Positions 1 through 8,353 are shown, counted from the first letter of the stretch. The stretch: DNA of 64,000 bases from CAYUHK01 sp964475165 (GCA_964475165.1 CAYYVN010000002.1:124001-188000), one strand, 5' to 3'. Translations and numbers: made by a program. The notes: a model not told the origin generated them from the letters alone.

Positions 1-152
1 CCGCGGTCAATAAAAAGTTGCTCAATGCCGCTTTCATGCGTAAAGCGCCCGCCGAGGTCATCGCCTTGCAGCAGAGTCGTCAAAAAGAGCTCCTGGAGAA
101 AGGCGATAAGCTGCGTCGCTTACTGGCCGTGTTGTCCGGACAAGAGTCCTGA
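1..152 (+). CDS. valS: Valyl-tRNA synthetase, C-terminal fragment
   Basis: The frame that opens at base 3 runs 49 codons to a TGA at 150-152; its 5' part lies outside the window. The peptide reads KAPAEVIALQQSRQKELLEK and then a Leu/Arg-rich helix. This is the pattern of the C-terminal coiled-coil arm of ValS (typically KAP-EEVV-EKER...), which contacts tRNA-Val. It should charge tRNA-Val with valine in the cytoplasm. Only the tail is visible, so the call rests on this short but characteristic segment. A terminator follows at 273-299. Confidence 0.72.
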   Translation, partial: AVNKKLLNAAFMRKAPAEVIALQQSRQKELLEKGDKLRRLLAVLSGQES

Positions 153-523
153 AGATCCCGTTCAGCGAGCCACGCGCGGGCGGGAGGCATTGGCTGTTAA
201 GGCGTCCCTGGCCCTCCTGACCGGGCCTCACGGGCGCTTGGTGTCTCCTTGGTCGTATCCTTTTCAATCAACACAACCACCGCCCACTGGTTGTTTTTTC
301 CTTTGATGGCCAGAGACTTCTCCAAAGGCTTTATGGCCTGCGCTCCATTGTAAGCTTCTGGGTGGTTGGGCCTTGTCAAGCTGGGCCGCGCTGGGGCGGA
401 GCGGGCGCCGCCCCTGGTCTGGCCGGAGAGATTTTGAAATAAAGTTGAATATTGAGCATGAAATGATAAGAATGTAATCTACTTCTCGGGCGCGGGGAAT
501 TTTTTAGGATCAGGAATATCACC
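153..523. other. valS-tyrA intergenic region
   Basis: About 370 bases without a convincing gene. It holds the rho-independent terminator at 273-299 and an AT-rich stretch at about 431-480 with TTGAAT and GATAAGAAT elements, which may contain the promoter for the tyrA operon. No -35/-10 pair with good spacing stands out, so I do not assign one. The bases just before 524 (AGGATCAGGAATATCACC) supply a weak ribosome binding site for tyrA. Confidence 0.5.
273..299 (+). terminator. Rho-independent terminator after valS
   Basis: A perfect 7-bp stem, ACAACCA (273-279) with TGGTTGT (288-294) around an 8-base loop, runs straight into five T residues (295-299). It is oriented to end transcripts coming from valS, whose stop is 121 bases upstream. 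Confidence 0.7.
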
Positions 524-1402
524 ATGACCGTGCGTAAACCTTTAAAGCGCATAGCGATTATAGGGTTGGGGCTCATGGGTGCTTCCCTGGGATTGGCCAT
601 CAAGCACAAGAAACTGGCCCGGAGCGTAGCCGGCTATGCGCGCCGCGCCCGCACCCGTCAGCAGGCTCTGGCCGCTGGCATTGTGGATCAAGTCTTTACT
701 AAGCCTGCGGCCGCAGTTCAGGGCGCTGAGCTGGTTATCTTTTGTGTGCCGGTGGGCGCCATGCGTCAACTGGTGCAGGCCAGCCTGCCCGGCTTGGCCG
801 AGCGGGCGGTGCTGACCGATGTGGGCAGTAGCAAAAAACAAATCATGCAGCAAATGCCGCCCCTGGTGGCGGCCGCCGGAGCTCACTTTATTGGCAGCCA
901 CCCGATTTGCGGTTCGGAACAGCAGGGCTTGGCATCAGCGCTAGCGGATTTATACGTCAAAGCCTTGGTGGTGGTCACACCGGCGCCGCGCACGGACGCC
1001 GGGGCCTTGAAGCTGGTCAAGGACTTTTGGAGCGCCTTGGAGGCACGGGTGGCCATCTTGAATGCGCACCAACATGATAGACTGCTTAGTCGCACCAGTC
1101 ATTTGCCGCATCTGGTCTCGGCTTTATTGGCCTTTACGGTGGGACGCGAGCGCCCCCGGCACTCTGGCCAATTCTGCGGCCCGGGTTTCCGGGATGTCAG
1201 CCGGCTGGCCGAAGGCGCACCCGATCTATGGCTCGATATCATTGCCAGCAATCGCCCGGAAGTGCTGCGCGAACTGCAAGCCTTGCAGGGCGGTCTCGAG
1301 CGCCTGCTACGCCTGGTGGCTAAACCGGATTCAGCAGCTTTGCGTCGTTTTCTGGTGGAAAGTCGGCGGCGGCGTCGGCAACTGCTGCGAGGCTTGCCAT
1401 GA
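524..1402 (+). CDS. tyrA: Prephenate dehydrogenase
   Basis: Oxidatively decarboxylates prephenate to 4-hydroxyphenylpyruvate with NAD(P) in tyrosine synthesis (cytoplasm). The 292-residue protein starts with a Rossmann motif GLGLMG (14-19). It continues with DVGSSK (99-104), the family motif GSHPICGSE (124-132, with the conserved His126), SHLPHL (192-197) and a C-terminal GPGFRDVSRLAEG segment. There is no chorismate mutase or ACT domain, so it is the short monofunctional form. The ATG at 524 has a weak AGGA-type site upstream. It overlaps aroA by 4 bases (ATGA), so the two are translationally coupled. Arogenate specificity cannot be excluded. Confidence 0.9.
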   Translation: MTVRKPLKRIAIIGLGLMGASLGLAIKHKKLARSVAGYARRARTRQQALAAGIVDQVFTKPAAAVQGAELVIFCVPVGAMRQLVQASLPGLAERAVLTDVGSSKKQIMQQMPPLVAAAGAHFIGSHPICGSEQQGLASALADLYVKALVVVTPAPRTDAGALKLVKDFWSALEARVAILNAHQHDRLLSRTSHLPHLVSALLAFTVGRERPRHSGQFCGPGFRDVSRLAEGAPDLWLDIIASNRPEVLRELQALQGGLERLLRLVAKPDSAALRRFLVESRRRRRQLLRGLP

Positions 1403-2724
1403 GCACTAAGGTGCAAATCCATCCCGGCGCTCAGCTGGCGGGCACCTTGCAGATTCCGGGTGATAAGAGTATTTCCCATCGCCTGGCCATCCTGGCCGCG
1501 CTGGCCAGCGGATCTTCACGCCTGCATGGTTTTTTACGTAGCGCAGATTGCTTGCATACCGTTAAAGCCCTGGAAGCCTTGGGTGCCGTTGTCGTATGGC
1601 AGGATGAGACCTTGCTTATCGAGGGCTGCGCGGGGCGCTGGCGTCAACCGAGCCAAGCGTTGGATGTCGGCAACTCGGGCACCAGCATGCGTCTGCTGGC
1701 CGGGTTGCTGGCCGCACAGCCCCTGGTGATCGAAATAACGGGCGATGCCTCCCTGCGCGCTCGCCCCATGCGCCGCATTCAAGAACCCCTGGCGCGCATG
1801 GGCGCCCAGATAGAATTGTTGGGCGGCGCTGGTTGCGCGCCGCTGCGGATAAGCGGTCGCCGACTGCACGCTATAGATTATGTCATGCCGGTGGCTTCGG
1901 CCCAGGTTAAATCAGCTTTGCTGTTGGCGGCGCTGTTTGCTGAAGGCTCTACCTCCATTCAGGAACCACTGCCCACACGTGATCATACCGAGCGGCTCTT
2001 CCAGCTGCTGGGCTTGCCCCTGCAAGTAGAAGGTGGGCGCCTGATGCTCTCCGGGTTTGGTCAGCAAGGTCCCATCTTGCAGGGGCGCGAGTGGCAGGTG
2101 CCAGGCGATTTTTCATCAGCGGCCTTTTGGTTGGTGGCCGCGGCCATCCCGGGCGCCCGCCTGAAATTGCAGCAGGTCGGCCTGAACCCGCGGCGCACGG
2201 CATTGTTGGAGGTGTTACGGCGTATGGGCGCCACGCTCAGCACCCGGGTGTCTTCGCGTCCCTTCAGCGCCGAGCCCGAGGGAGAAGTGCTCATCAGAGG
2301 TGGGCGCCTGCGCGGAATTCGCGTCGGCGGCGCGGAGATTCCCGGTTTGATTGATGAGTTGCCGGTCTTGGCTGTCTTGGGAGCGCTGGCCGAAGGCACC
2401 ACGGAAATCAGGGATGCGCGCGAACTGCGCGTTAAAGAATCGGATCGTATCGCCGCGCTGTCGGCCAACCTGCAGGCCTTGGGGGTGCAGGTCAGCGAAT
2501 ATGAGGATGGCATGGCCATCCGTGGCGGGAGCGCTATCCGCGGCGGCGTGACCCTGCATAGCTATGATGATCACCGGATCGTTATGGCCCTGGCGATGTT
2601 GGCACTGTGCGCGGAACGCCCCGTGCTGATTCAGCCGGTGAGCTGCGTGGCGGCTTCCTATCCGGATTTTTGGAAACATTTGGAGGCATTGGGCGGGCAT
2701 GTCAGTTTTGATCGTTGCCATTGA
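1399..2724 (+). CDS. aroA: 3-phosphoshikimate 1-carboxyvinyltransferase (EPSP synthase)
   Basis: Joins shikimate 3-phosphate and phosphoenolpyruvate in the shikimate pathway. The 441-residue protein carries the family signatures in order: GDKSISHR (21-28), GNSGTSMR (91-98), RPMRRIQEPLARMGA, LPTRDHTERL, then ELRVKESDRIAAL and YDDHRIVMALAMLAL near the C-terminus. The length is normal. It begins inside the tyrA stop (ATGA overlap) and its 3' end overlaps cmk by 26 bases, so tyrA-aroA-cmk-plsC is one tightly packed operon. Confidence 0.96.
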   Translation: MSTKVQIHPGAQLAGTLQIPGDKSISHRLAILAALASGSSRLHGFLRSADCLHTVKALEALGAVVVWQDETLLIEGCAGRWRQPSQALDVGNSGTSMRLLAGLLAAQPLVIEITGDASLRARPMRRIQEPLARMGAQIELLGGAGCAPLRISGRRLHAIDYVMPVASAQVKSALLLAALFAEGSTSIQEPLPTRDHTERLFQLLGLPLQVEGGRLMLSGFGQQGPILQGREWQVPGDFSSAAFWLVAAAIPGARLKLQQVGLNPRRTALLEVLRRMGATLSTRVSSRPFSAEPEGEVLIRGGRLRGIRVGGAEIPGLIDELPVLAVLGALAEGTTEIRDARELRVKESDRIAALSANLQALGVQVSEYEDGMAIRGGSAIRGGVTLHSYDDHRIVMALAMLALCAERPVLIQPVSCVAASYPDFWKHLEALGGHVSFDRCH

Positions 2725-3376
2725 TGGGCCGGCGGCCTCGGGTAAGTCCAGCGTCAGCCGCCAGGTTGCAGCGCAATTGGGCGCGGTACATGTGGATACG
2801 GGCGCGGTCTATCGTGGCTTAACATGGAAAGTTTTACGGGTCAGCGGTAGCTGGCCTGAGGAAGCTACGGTGCTGCGGCTGGTACGGGCTACGCAGCTGG
2901 ATTTTTTCCTTGAAGCTGGCAGTCTGCGTTGCCGACTGGATGGAGCGGATCCCGGCTTAGCCATTCGCGCGCCCGAAATCGGCCAGCAGGTCAGTCATTT
3001 GGCAGCCTTAGCACCGGTTAGGGAATGGGTGGTGGCGCAATTGCGCGATCTGGTGCGCTTTGGAGATCTGGTGGTGGAAGGCCGCGATATCGGTACGGTG
3101 GTGTTTCCCGAGGCGCCCTTCAAATTTTATTTGGATGCCGATCCCGCCGAACGCGCCCGGCGGCGGCGGCGGGAGGAAATGACAGCCGCTCCCGTCGCGC
3201 CCAGTCTGCGAGAAGTGCAGCAGGCCCTGTTACAGCGGGACGCTCTGGATAGTCGGCGGGCGGCCTCGCCGCTTTATCGCAGTGCCGATGCGCAGCTGAT
3301 TGATACTACGCGTCTGAGCATAGCGGCGGTGGTCGAGGAGATTGTAAGGAAGGTGCAGGAATGGAAGCGGCAATGA
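2699..3376 (+). CDS. cmk: Cytidylate kinase
   Basis: Phosphorylates CMP/dCMP with ATP. The 225-residue protein has an N-terminal P-loop GPAASGKSS (10-18), VDTGAVYRG, EGRDIGTVVFPEA and the LDADPAERARRR lid region, all typical of bacterial Cmk. The ATG at 2699 lies inside the end of aroA. The stop overlaps the start of plsC by 16 bases. The aroA-cmk neighbourhood is common in bacteria. Confidence 0.95.
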   Translation: MSVLIVAIDGPAASGKSSVSRQVAAQLGAVHVDTGAVYRGLTWKVLRVSGSWPEEATVLRLVRATQLDFFLEAGSLRCRLDGADPGLAIRAPEIGQQVSHLAALAPVREWVVAQLRDLVRFGDLVVEGRDIGTVVFPEAPFKFYLDADPAERARRRRREEMTAAPVAPSLREVQQALLQRDALDSRRAASPLYRSADAQLIDTTRLSIAAVVEEIVRKVQEWKRQ

Positions 3377-4011
3377 GCGTGGAACCCAGACCTATCGTTT
3401 ATCGGATCTGTCGTTTTGTGCTGCAGCTGTGGCTCAGATTATGTTTCGGCTATCAAACCCGGGGCGCGCATCAGGTGCCTCGCACGGGCGGCTGCATCCT
3501 GGCTTCCAATCACGCCAGTTTTTTGGATCCACCGCTGGTCGGCTGCGACTTGGATTATCGGTTTGTGCGTTTTTTAGCTCGCGATACTCTCTTTCATAAT
3601 CCCTTATTTCGTTGGTGGGCCCGGCGCGTCGGCGTGGTTATGCTCGATCGCACCAAAGGCGATATCGCGGCCTTGAAAGCGGCTTTGGGCGTGCTGCGCG
3701 CCGATGGAGTTTTATGTCTTTTTCCGGAAGGCACGCGCACGCGTGATGGCCGCTTACAGGCGGCTAAAGGCGGTATAGGCTTTCTGATCGCCAAGGCGTG
3801 TGTGCCGGTCTTTCCTGTTTATGTCGAGGGCAGTTTCAAGGCTTGGCCGCGGCGCCGCCGCGCGCATAAAATCTGCGTGCATTTCGGGGCGCCGCTGCAG
3901 CCCGCCGACTGGCAATCCTATGCCGCCGCTCCCCGCGCCGATTATCAGCAGATCGCCAATATGGTGATGCAGCGCATCGCCGCCTTGGAATCCGCTCAGA
4001 AAAACACTTGA
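3361..4011 (+). CDS. plsC: 1-acyl-sn-glycerol-3-phosphate acyltransferase
   Basis: Makes phosphatidic acid by acylating lysophosphatidate at the membrane. The 216-residue protein has the acyltransferase HX4D motif (NHASFLDPP, His51/Asp56), DRTKGD and the substrate-binding block FPEGTRTRDG (121-130), followed by GGIGFLIAKACVPVFPV. The ATG at 3361 has AAGGAAGGTGCAGGA just upstream; an ATG at 3373 is an alternative. It is the last gene of the tyrA-aroA-cmk-plsC overlap chain. Confidence 0.9.
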   Translation: MEAAMSVEPRPIVYRICRFVLQLWLRLCFGYQTRGAHQVPRTGGCILASNHASFLDPPLVGCDLDYRFVRFLARDTLFHNPLFRWWARRVGVVMLDRTKGDIAALKAALGVLRADGVLCLFPEGTRTRDGRLQAAKGGIGFLIAKACVPVFPVYVEGSFKAWPRRRRAHKICVHFGAPLQPADWQSYAAAPRADYQQIANMVMQRIAALESAQKNT

Positions 4012-4065
4012 ATCCTAACGGAAGATCCATCAGTATAGCCCTTAATTCGCAGAAGAGGATACAGT

Positions 4066-4299
4066 ATGGCCGGACAAGGAAACCCAAAGGAAGATGTCAT
4101 CCGCGTGGATGGGCTAGTGGCTAAGGTGTTGCCGGCTACCATGTATCGCGTTAAACTCTCCAATGGCGCGGAAATCCTGGCGCACATTTCGGGGAAGATG
4201 CGGAAACACTTTATCAAGATTTCCACCGGCGATAAAGTCACCGTTGAAATCTCGCCTTATGATTTAACTAAAGGACGCATTGTCTTTCGTCAGAAATGA
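4066..4299 (+). CDS. infA: Translation initiation factor IF-1
   Basis: Binds the 30S A site during initiation. It is a 77-residue OB-fold protein with the family core IRVDGLVAKVLPATMYRVKL, ...ILAHISGKMRKHFIKI..., ending ISPYDLTKGRIVFRQK. The N-terminus is slightly longer than the usual 72 residues. A GAGG site sits 8 bases before the ATG. A strong terminator overlaps its stop codon, so infA ends a transcription unit. Confidence 0.95.
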   Translation: MAGQGNPKEDVIRVDGLVAKVLPATMYRVKLSNGAEILAHISGKMRKHFIKISTGDKVTVEISPYDLTKGRIVFRQK

Positions 4300-4335
4300 C
4301 CGCCGCTTGGCCGCTGGTGCGGCGGTGTTTTTTTT
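4299..4335 (+). terminator. Rho-independent terminator after infA
   Basis: An 8-bp perfect stem, ACCGCCGC (4299-4306) with GCGGCGGT (4319-4326) around a 12-base loop, is followed by a G and eight T residues (4328-4335). It begins at the last base of the infA stop codon. Confidence 0.85.
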
Positions 4336-4401
4336 ATTTGCGACTCAGACAGCGGACGGCCGGGGCGGACGCGCCGCCATCACCACGGGAGGATCAATCG
4401 C

Positions 4402-5073
4402 ATGCAAACCCTCAGCAGCCTGTTTGGCAAATCGCCCTTTGAACATATTGTGGCGCATGCCCGCAAGATTCACGAATGCGTCTTATTGATTAACCCCATC
4501 GCCGAGCAAATCATTATGGGCGATCTCAACCGCTTACGCGAGCTGCAGCATCAGATGTCGAAAACCGAATATGAGGCGGATTTGCTCAAGGATCAAATGC
4601 GCATGAACCTGCCCACGCGCTTTTTCCTACCAGTGCGGCGGACGGATATCATGGATCTGGTGCGCCAATTGGATCGTATCGGCGATTCCGCCGAGGATTT
4701 TGCGGTGGTGGCCACCTTGCGCCTGGTGACTTTACCCCCGGTGTTGCAGCCTGATTTCTTATCCTTGGCGGAGAAGGTTATTCAAGTTAGTGAGACCATG
4801 CTGGAACTCACCCAACTGCTCACCCAGATCCAGCGCAATGCTTTTATTGGCCAAGCAGCGGATGATGTGCTAGCAAAAATCGATCAGGTCTGCCATATGG
4901 AATGGGAATCCGACAAGCTTAGCCGGGCTTTCGCTCGTAAATACTATGCTTCCGCTGAGCTGGATACCATCTCCATCATTTTGCTTGATAAATTATGCCG
5001 GGCGCTAACCAGCATTGCCGATCACGCAGAAAACGTTGGCAAGGACCTGCGACTGATGATTCTCCGAAAATAA
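4402..5073 (+). CDS. DUF47 / PhoU-like phosphate transport accessory protein
   Basis: A 223-residue, all-helical protein of the DUF47 (TIGR00153) family. It begins with LFGKSPFEHIVAHARKIHEC and contains the helical motifs EYEADLLKDQMRMNLPTRFF, LDRIGDSAED and ...SIADHAENVGKDLRLMI, which resemble PhoU metal-binding helices. Such proteins usually sit next to low-affinity PiT phosphate transporters and are thought to regulate them, as the gene 27 bases downstream suggests here. GGGAGGA lies 9 bases upstream of the ATG. The biochemical role is not established. Confidence 0.88.
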   Translation: MQTLSSLFGKSPFEHIVAHARKIHECVLLINPIAEQIIMGDLNRLRELQHQMSKTEYEADLLKDQMRMNLPTRFFLPVRRTDIMDLVRQLDRIGDSAEDFAVVATLRLVTLPPVLQPDFLSLAEKVIQVSETMLELTQLLTQIQRNAFIGQAADDVLAKIDQVCHMEWESDKLSRAFARKYYASAELDTISIILLDKLCRALTSIADHAENVGKDLRLMILRK

Positions 5074-5100
5074 GCGAGACGCGGCGAGGGTAGGAACGGC

Positions 5101-6363
5101 ATGATGGAGCAGGTGTTACTTTATCTGGCGCTGGCAGCCGGTTTTTACATGGCTTGGAACATCGGCGCCAATGATGTGGCCAATGCCTTTGGCACGGCCG
5201 TGGGGTCGGGCGCTCTCACCTTCCGCCAGGCGCTGCTGATCGCCGCTATCTTCGAGTTTAGCGGGGCTTTTTTTCTGGGCTCGCATGTCACGGCGACCAT
5301 CAGCGGCAATATCGTTGTGCCGGAGATATTTATCGCCTCCCCGCGGCTTTTCGCTATGGGCATGCTGGCCGCCTTGTTGGGCGCGGCCGCTTGGCTGCAT
5401 ATCGCCACTTTTTTCAGCAAACCTGTTTCCACCACCCATGCCATCATTGGTAGTGTGGTGGGGTTTGGCATAACGGCGGCGGGGCCCGGGTGCGTGCAGT
5501 GGATGAAGCTCCTCCGGATCGCCGCCAGTTGGATCATTTCACCGCTGGCCGGATTGATCCTGGGCTTTATCGTTTATCTCTGTATTCAGAAATTCGTGCT
5601 GCGCAGCCGTGATCCGGCCGCGCGCGCCCAGGCCGCAGTGCCCCTGGCCTTTAGCGCGGTGATCCTGATCATCGCCTTTTCCATTACATACAATCTGATG
5701 CCGCGTCTGTTTCCGGTGCACAGCACCACACTCCTCTATGGGGTGGGGTTACCCTTGGCCGCCAGCGTATTCTTGGCCCTGCTGGGCGCAACGGCGGCGT
5801 ATTTATATCTGCGCGGTCACGCGCGCGCGCCCGGCGCTGATCACGCCGCCGCCCAAGCCACCGTGGAATCCTGGTTTGCGCGCATGCAGATCATGACGGC
5901 CAGCTATATGTCCTTTGCGCATGGCGCCAATGATGTGGCCAATGCCATCGCGCCTATTGCCGGAATTGTCCACGCCTTGCGCAGCGGCTTTACCATTCAT
6001 GCCCCGGTGCCCTCGTGGCTGCTGGCCTTTGGGGGCGCGGGGATCGTCATCGGGCTGGTCATGTATGGCCGCAAGGTCATCGAGACCGTCGGGCGTCGGA
6101 TCACGGAAGTGACTCCCACGCGTGGGTTCTCCGCCGAAATTTCCACCGCCAGTACCGTGCTGGCTTGCTCTCTGATGGGCTTGCCGATTTCCACCACCTT
6201 TGTGCTGGTCGGAGCGATCATGGGCGTTGGGTTTGCGCGTGGCTTTGGCGCTATTGATCTGAGCGTGGTGAAGAATATTTTTGTTTCCTGGATCATCACC
6301 ATCCCCGCCGCTGCCGGGCTGGCGATGGTCTTTTATTGGATCCTGAGCATGATTTGGCGGTAG
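5101..6363 (+). CDS. pitA: PiT-family inorganic phosphate transporter
   Basis: A 420-residue polytopic membrane protein that imports phosphate, typically with H+ or Na+. The two inverted halves each carry the PiT signature: NIGANDVANAFGT near the N-terminus and FAHGANDVANAIAPIAG about 280 residues in. The half-specific PVSTTHAIIGSVVG and PISTTFVLVGAIMG segments are also present. It follows the DUF47 gene by 27 bases, forming a phosphate uptake operon. The start could be either of two adjacent ATGs (5101 or 5104). Confidence 0.93.
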   Translation: MMEQVLLYLALAAGFYMAWNIGANDVANAFGTAVGSGALTFRQALLIAAIFEFSGAFFLGSHVTATISGNIVVPEIFIASPRLFAMGMLAALLGAAAWLHIATFFSKPVSTTHAIIGSVVGFGITAAGPGCVQWMKLLRIAASWIISPLAGLILGFIVYLCIQKFVLRSRDPAARAQAAVPLAFSAVILIIAFSITYNLMPRLFPVHSTTLLYGVGLPLAASVFLALLGATAAYLYLRGHARAPGADHAAAQATVESWFARMQIMTASYMSFAHGANDVANAIAPIAGIVHALRSGFTIHAPVPSWLLAFGGAGIVIGLVMYGRKVIETVGRRITEVTPTRGFSAEISTASTVLACSLMGLPISTTFVLVGAIMGVGFARGFGAIDLSVVKNIFVSWIITIPAAAGLAMVFYWILSMIWR

Positions 6364-6369
6364 CCAGGT

Positions 6370-6425
6370 GGCTCGGAGGTTGGGTCGCTAAGCGGCAGGC
6401 CTCGTATACCTCAACCCGCCGAGCC
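6370..6425. terminator. Inverted repeat between convergent genes, possible bidirectional terminator
   Basis: GGCTCGG (6370-6376) plus GGTTG pairs with CAACC plus CCGAGCC (6419-6425) across a loop of about 29 bases, just after the phosphate transporter stop and before the convergent thioredoxin gene. No long T-run follows, so termination is inferred from position and pairing only. Confidence 0.4.
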
Positions 6426-6448
6426 TCCTTGCCTCTTTGCGCTTCCCG

Positions 6449-6955
6449 CTACTCGGCTGGCCCGCCAGATTTTGGGGCTGGTTTTTCAGGGGGCTCAGGC
6501 TGGGGCGGGGTAGGAGCCCTTTTCTGTAAGAGCGTTTGCAGATGCTCTATATAGGGTGCCGCACCGCCAGGGCGGTAGCCCAGACGTTCCAGTTCCTTGC
6601 CCGTGGCATCCAAAAGCAACACGGTGGGAAAACCACGAATCTTATAAGTGGCCGCCAAAGCTTCATTCTGTTTTTTCAGAGCAGCGGGTTGCTCGCTCTG
6701 ATGAGGGAAATCAGCGCAGAATAGCACCAGATTTTCTTGTGCATATTTCAGAAATGCCGGTTGTGCCAAAACCTCTTTATCCAACCGGATGCACCAAGTG
6801 CACCAGTCTGATCCTGAAAAATTAGCTAAGATCAAGCGCTGTTGGGCGCTGGCTTCCGTTTGGGCTTGGGCAAAGTCGGTCAACCAAGCTTCAGCCTTGG
6901 CAGTGGCGGCGAGCACTCCTAAGCCCAAGATCATTGTCAGGGCAAGATGTTTCAT
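6449..6955 (-). CDS. Periplasmic thioredoxin-fold protein
   Basis: A 168-residue exported protein with a signal peptide of about 22 residues (MKHLALTMILGLGVLAATAKA). A thioredoxin-like domain follows with the redox motif WCTWC (Cys52, Cys55), the cis-Pro segment RGFPTVLLLD, and a Pro-rich tail (PTPPQPEPPEKP). It resembles single-domain DsbD-gamma/thioredoxin_7 proteins that reduce or isomerise disulfides in the periplasm. The start at 6955 is chosen because GGAG lies 8 bases upstream and the signal peptide begins there; an upstream in-frame start would add 9 residues. It stands alone, with a promoter at 7046-7073 and a CAGGCATGCCTG palindrome at about 6978-6989 in its leader. Confidence 0.8.
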   Translation of the reverse strand: MKHLALTMILGLGVLAATAKAEAWLTDFAQAQTEASAQQRLILANFSGSDWCTWCIRLDKEVLAQPAFLKYAQENLVLFCADFPHQSEQPAALKKQNEALAATYKIRGFPTVLLLDATGKELERLGYRPGGAAPYIEHLQTLLQKRAPTPPQPEPPEKPAPKSGGPAE

Positions 6956-7045
6956 GGTTTTACTCCTTGGCTCAACAGGCATGCCTGGGGGCCCTTATAG
7001 GGGGAGCGGCCACTTCAACCAGGGCCTACTAACTGTAAAAACATT

Positions 7046-7073
7046 ATCTTATGCCTTTTGAGGGGCCTGTCAA
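7046..7073 (-). promoter_or_regulatory. Sigma70-type promoter for the thioredoxin gene
   Basis: On the minus strand a perfect -35 TTGACA (7073-7068) is 16 bases from TAAGAT (7051-7046). A further GATAAT lies just downstream at 19-base spacing. The leader to the ATG at 6955 would be about 80 bases. Confidence 0.5.
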
Positions 7074-7078
7074 CTTTT

Positions 7079-7143
7079 TCTGGATAAGGAAAAAGGCGCT
7101 CGGCGTTCTTTTTTCAGCTTGCAGATCTGGGGCGTGTGGATAA
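7079..7143. promoter_or_regulatory. DnaA-box-like sites
   Basis: TGTGGATAA at 7135-7143 is a perfect inverse match to the DnaA box TTATCCACA, and TCTGGATAA at 7079-7087 differs by one base. TGTGGAATAA at 7162-7171 is a looser relative. They lie in the 337-base region between the thioredoxin gene and tRNA-Lys, which otherwise holds only the two promoters listed. No dnaA or other origin gene is nearby, so these may be chance or a regulatory DnaA target. Confidence 0.3.
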
Positions 7144-7226
7144 GATAATTCATTGATTGGGTGTGGAATAATGAAGTTCGGCCAGCACAGGATCGGCGTT
7201 GGTCAGCCCTCGTTCAAGGATTGTTT

Positions 7227-7255
7227 TTGACAAGCCAGCCGGCCTAGTTTAGGGT
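7227..7255 (+). promoter_or_regulatory. Promoter for tRNA-Lys
   Basis: A perfect -35 TTGACA (7227-7232), a 17-base spacer, then TAGGGT (7250-7255). The predicted start near 7262 is about 30 bases before the mature tRNA 5' end, a usual arrangement for a tRNA gene. The -10 is a weak match. Confidence 0.5.
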
Positions 7256-7292
7256 GACTTGCTGGCGCTCGATTGGTGCAGCAAATCATGGC

Positions 7293-7368
7293 GGGCCGGT
7301 AGCTCAGTCGGTAGAGCACGGCACTTTTAATGCTGGGGTCGCGGGTTCGAATCCCGCCCGGCTCACCA
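7293..7368 (+). tRNA. tRNA-Lys (anticodon UUU)
   Basis: The cloverleaf is complete. The acceptor is GGGCCGG/CCGGCTC with one G-U pair, the D arm GCTC...GAGC and the anticodon stem CGGCA/TGCTG around loop CTTTTAA (anticodon TTT). The T arm is GCGGG-TTCGAAT-CCCGC, then discriminator A and an encoded CCA. It is 76 nt including CCA. Confidence 0.96.
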
Positions 7369-7397
7369 TGTTTTGATTGTACGGGCATTCCCAGCGC

Positions 7398-8345
7398 ATG
7401 AAGCTTCTCAAAAAAATACGCTTGGCGTGCGAAACCTTCCTGGTGCGCTTGGGGCTGGCGGTTATTCCGCGCCTGCCACGCCAGCTGGTATTGGGGTTGG
7501 CTGCCGGCGCCGGAATGGCCGGGTATTGCTTGGCCTGTCAGTCGCGCCGCGTGGCCCTGGCCAATCTGGATATAGCATTCCAGGATAAGCTCTCGGCGCG
7601 GGCTAAGCAGCGTATCGCTCGCCAGGCCTTCGGAACCATGGCGCGCACGGTCCTGGATATGTTCTGGTTCAGCCGGCATACTCAAGAACGCCTGGCCCGT
7701 TATGTCTCCTTTGATGCCGCGGAAATCAAGCGTGCCATTTATCATCAGCCGATGATCGGTTTAACGGCTCATTTTGGCAGCTGGGAACTGCTTTCGCGCT
7801 GGCTGGTGGCGCAGGGCTATGCGCATGCGGTTGTCGCTGCGCCCCTGATCAACCCTGAAGTGGAGCGCTTGTTTCATCATTCGCGGATATCCAGCGGTAT
7901 GGAGATCCTAGCGCAAACCGGCGCGGTCCGCGGACTATTGAAAGCGCTTCGCAATAAAAAGCATATAGCCTTGGCAGTGGACCAAAATGTGAAGCCGGAA
8001 GCCGGTGGGGTTTTTGTTAACTTTTTTGGATTGCCCATTCCCATGTCTGGTATGCCGGCCCGCTTGGCCCTGCGGACCGGCACACCGCTGGTGGTCTTAT
8101 TTTGTGGCGCCGCTCCCGGTGGCACCTATCATGTTTATGGCCTGCCTCCCTTGCAGCCCACCGGGGCTCTCGATGCCGCAAATATCCAGTGTCTCACGCA
8201 GCAAATCGCGGATCTCTTCCAGCAGGAAATTAAAAAGCAGCCCGAGCAATGGTTGTGGATGTATAAACGCTGGAAACATATTCCACCCAGCATGCCCCGC
8301 GCCGCCTATCCTTTTTATGCCAAGCAGCTTCTCAAAGGCAGCTGA
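7398..8345 (+). CDS. LpxL/HtrB-type lipid A acyltransferase
   Basis: Adds a secondary acyl chain to lipid A (or a related lipid) at the inner membrane. The 315-residue protein has a hydrophobic N-terminus and the family HX4E motif in TAHFGSWELLS (His125, Glu130). The later blocks ALAVDQNVKPEAGGVFVNFF and GMPARLALRTGTPLV, and the C-terminal WLWMYKRWKH, match the W.WhHkRWk-like end of LpxL proteins. I chose the ATG at 7398; a TTG at 7377 is in frame but sits almost on the tRNA end. There is no strong Shine-Dalgarno. It may be co-transcribed with tRNA-Lys just upstream. The donor acyl group cannot be told. Confidence 0.85.
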   Translation: MKLLKKIRLACETFLVRLGLAVIPRLPRQLVLGLAAGAGMAGYCLACQSRRVALANLDIAFQDKLSARAKQRIARQAFGTMARTVLDMFWFSRHTQERLARYVSFDAAEIKRAIYHQPMIGLTAHFGSWELLSRWLVAQGYAHAVVAAPLINPEVERLFHHSRISSGMEILAQTGAVRGLLKALRNKKHIALAVDQNVKPEAGGVFVNFFGLPIPMSGMPARLALRTGTPLVVLFCGAAPGGTYHVYGLPPLQPTGALDAANIQCLTQQIADLFQQEIKKQPEQWLWMYKRWKHIPPSMPRAAYPFYAKQLLKGS

Positions 8346-8353
8346 GCACCAGC

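Noticed and set aside
197..379. 60-codon minus-strand frame
   Set aside because: It needs a TTG start, has no ribosome site and its middle is the reverse of the valS terminator hairpin.
7079..7171. Chromosome origin oriC
   Set aside because: No dnaA, dnaN, rpmH, gidA or parB gene is nearby, and two or three loose boxes are not enough.
7203..7745. Minus-strand frame of 180 codons
   Set aside because: It is antisense to tRNA-Lys and to the LpxL-type gene.
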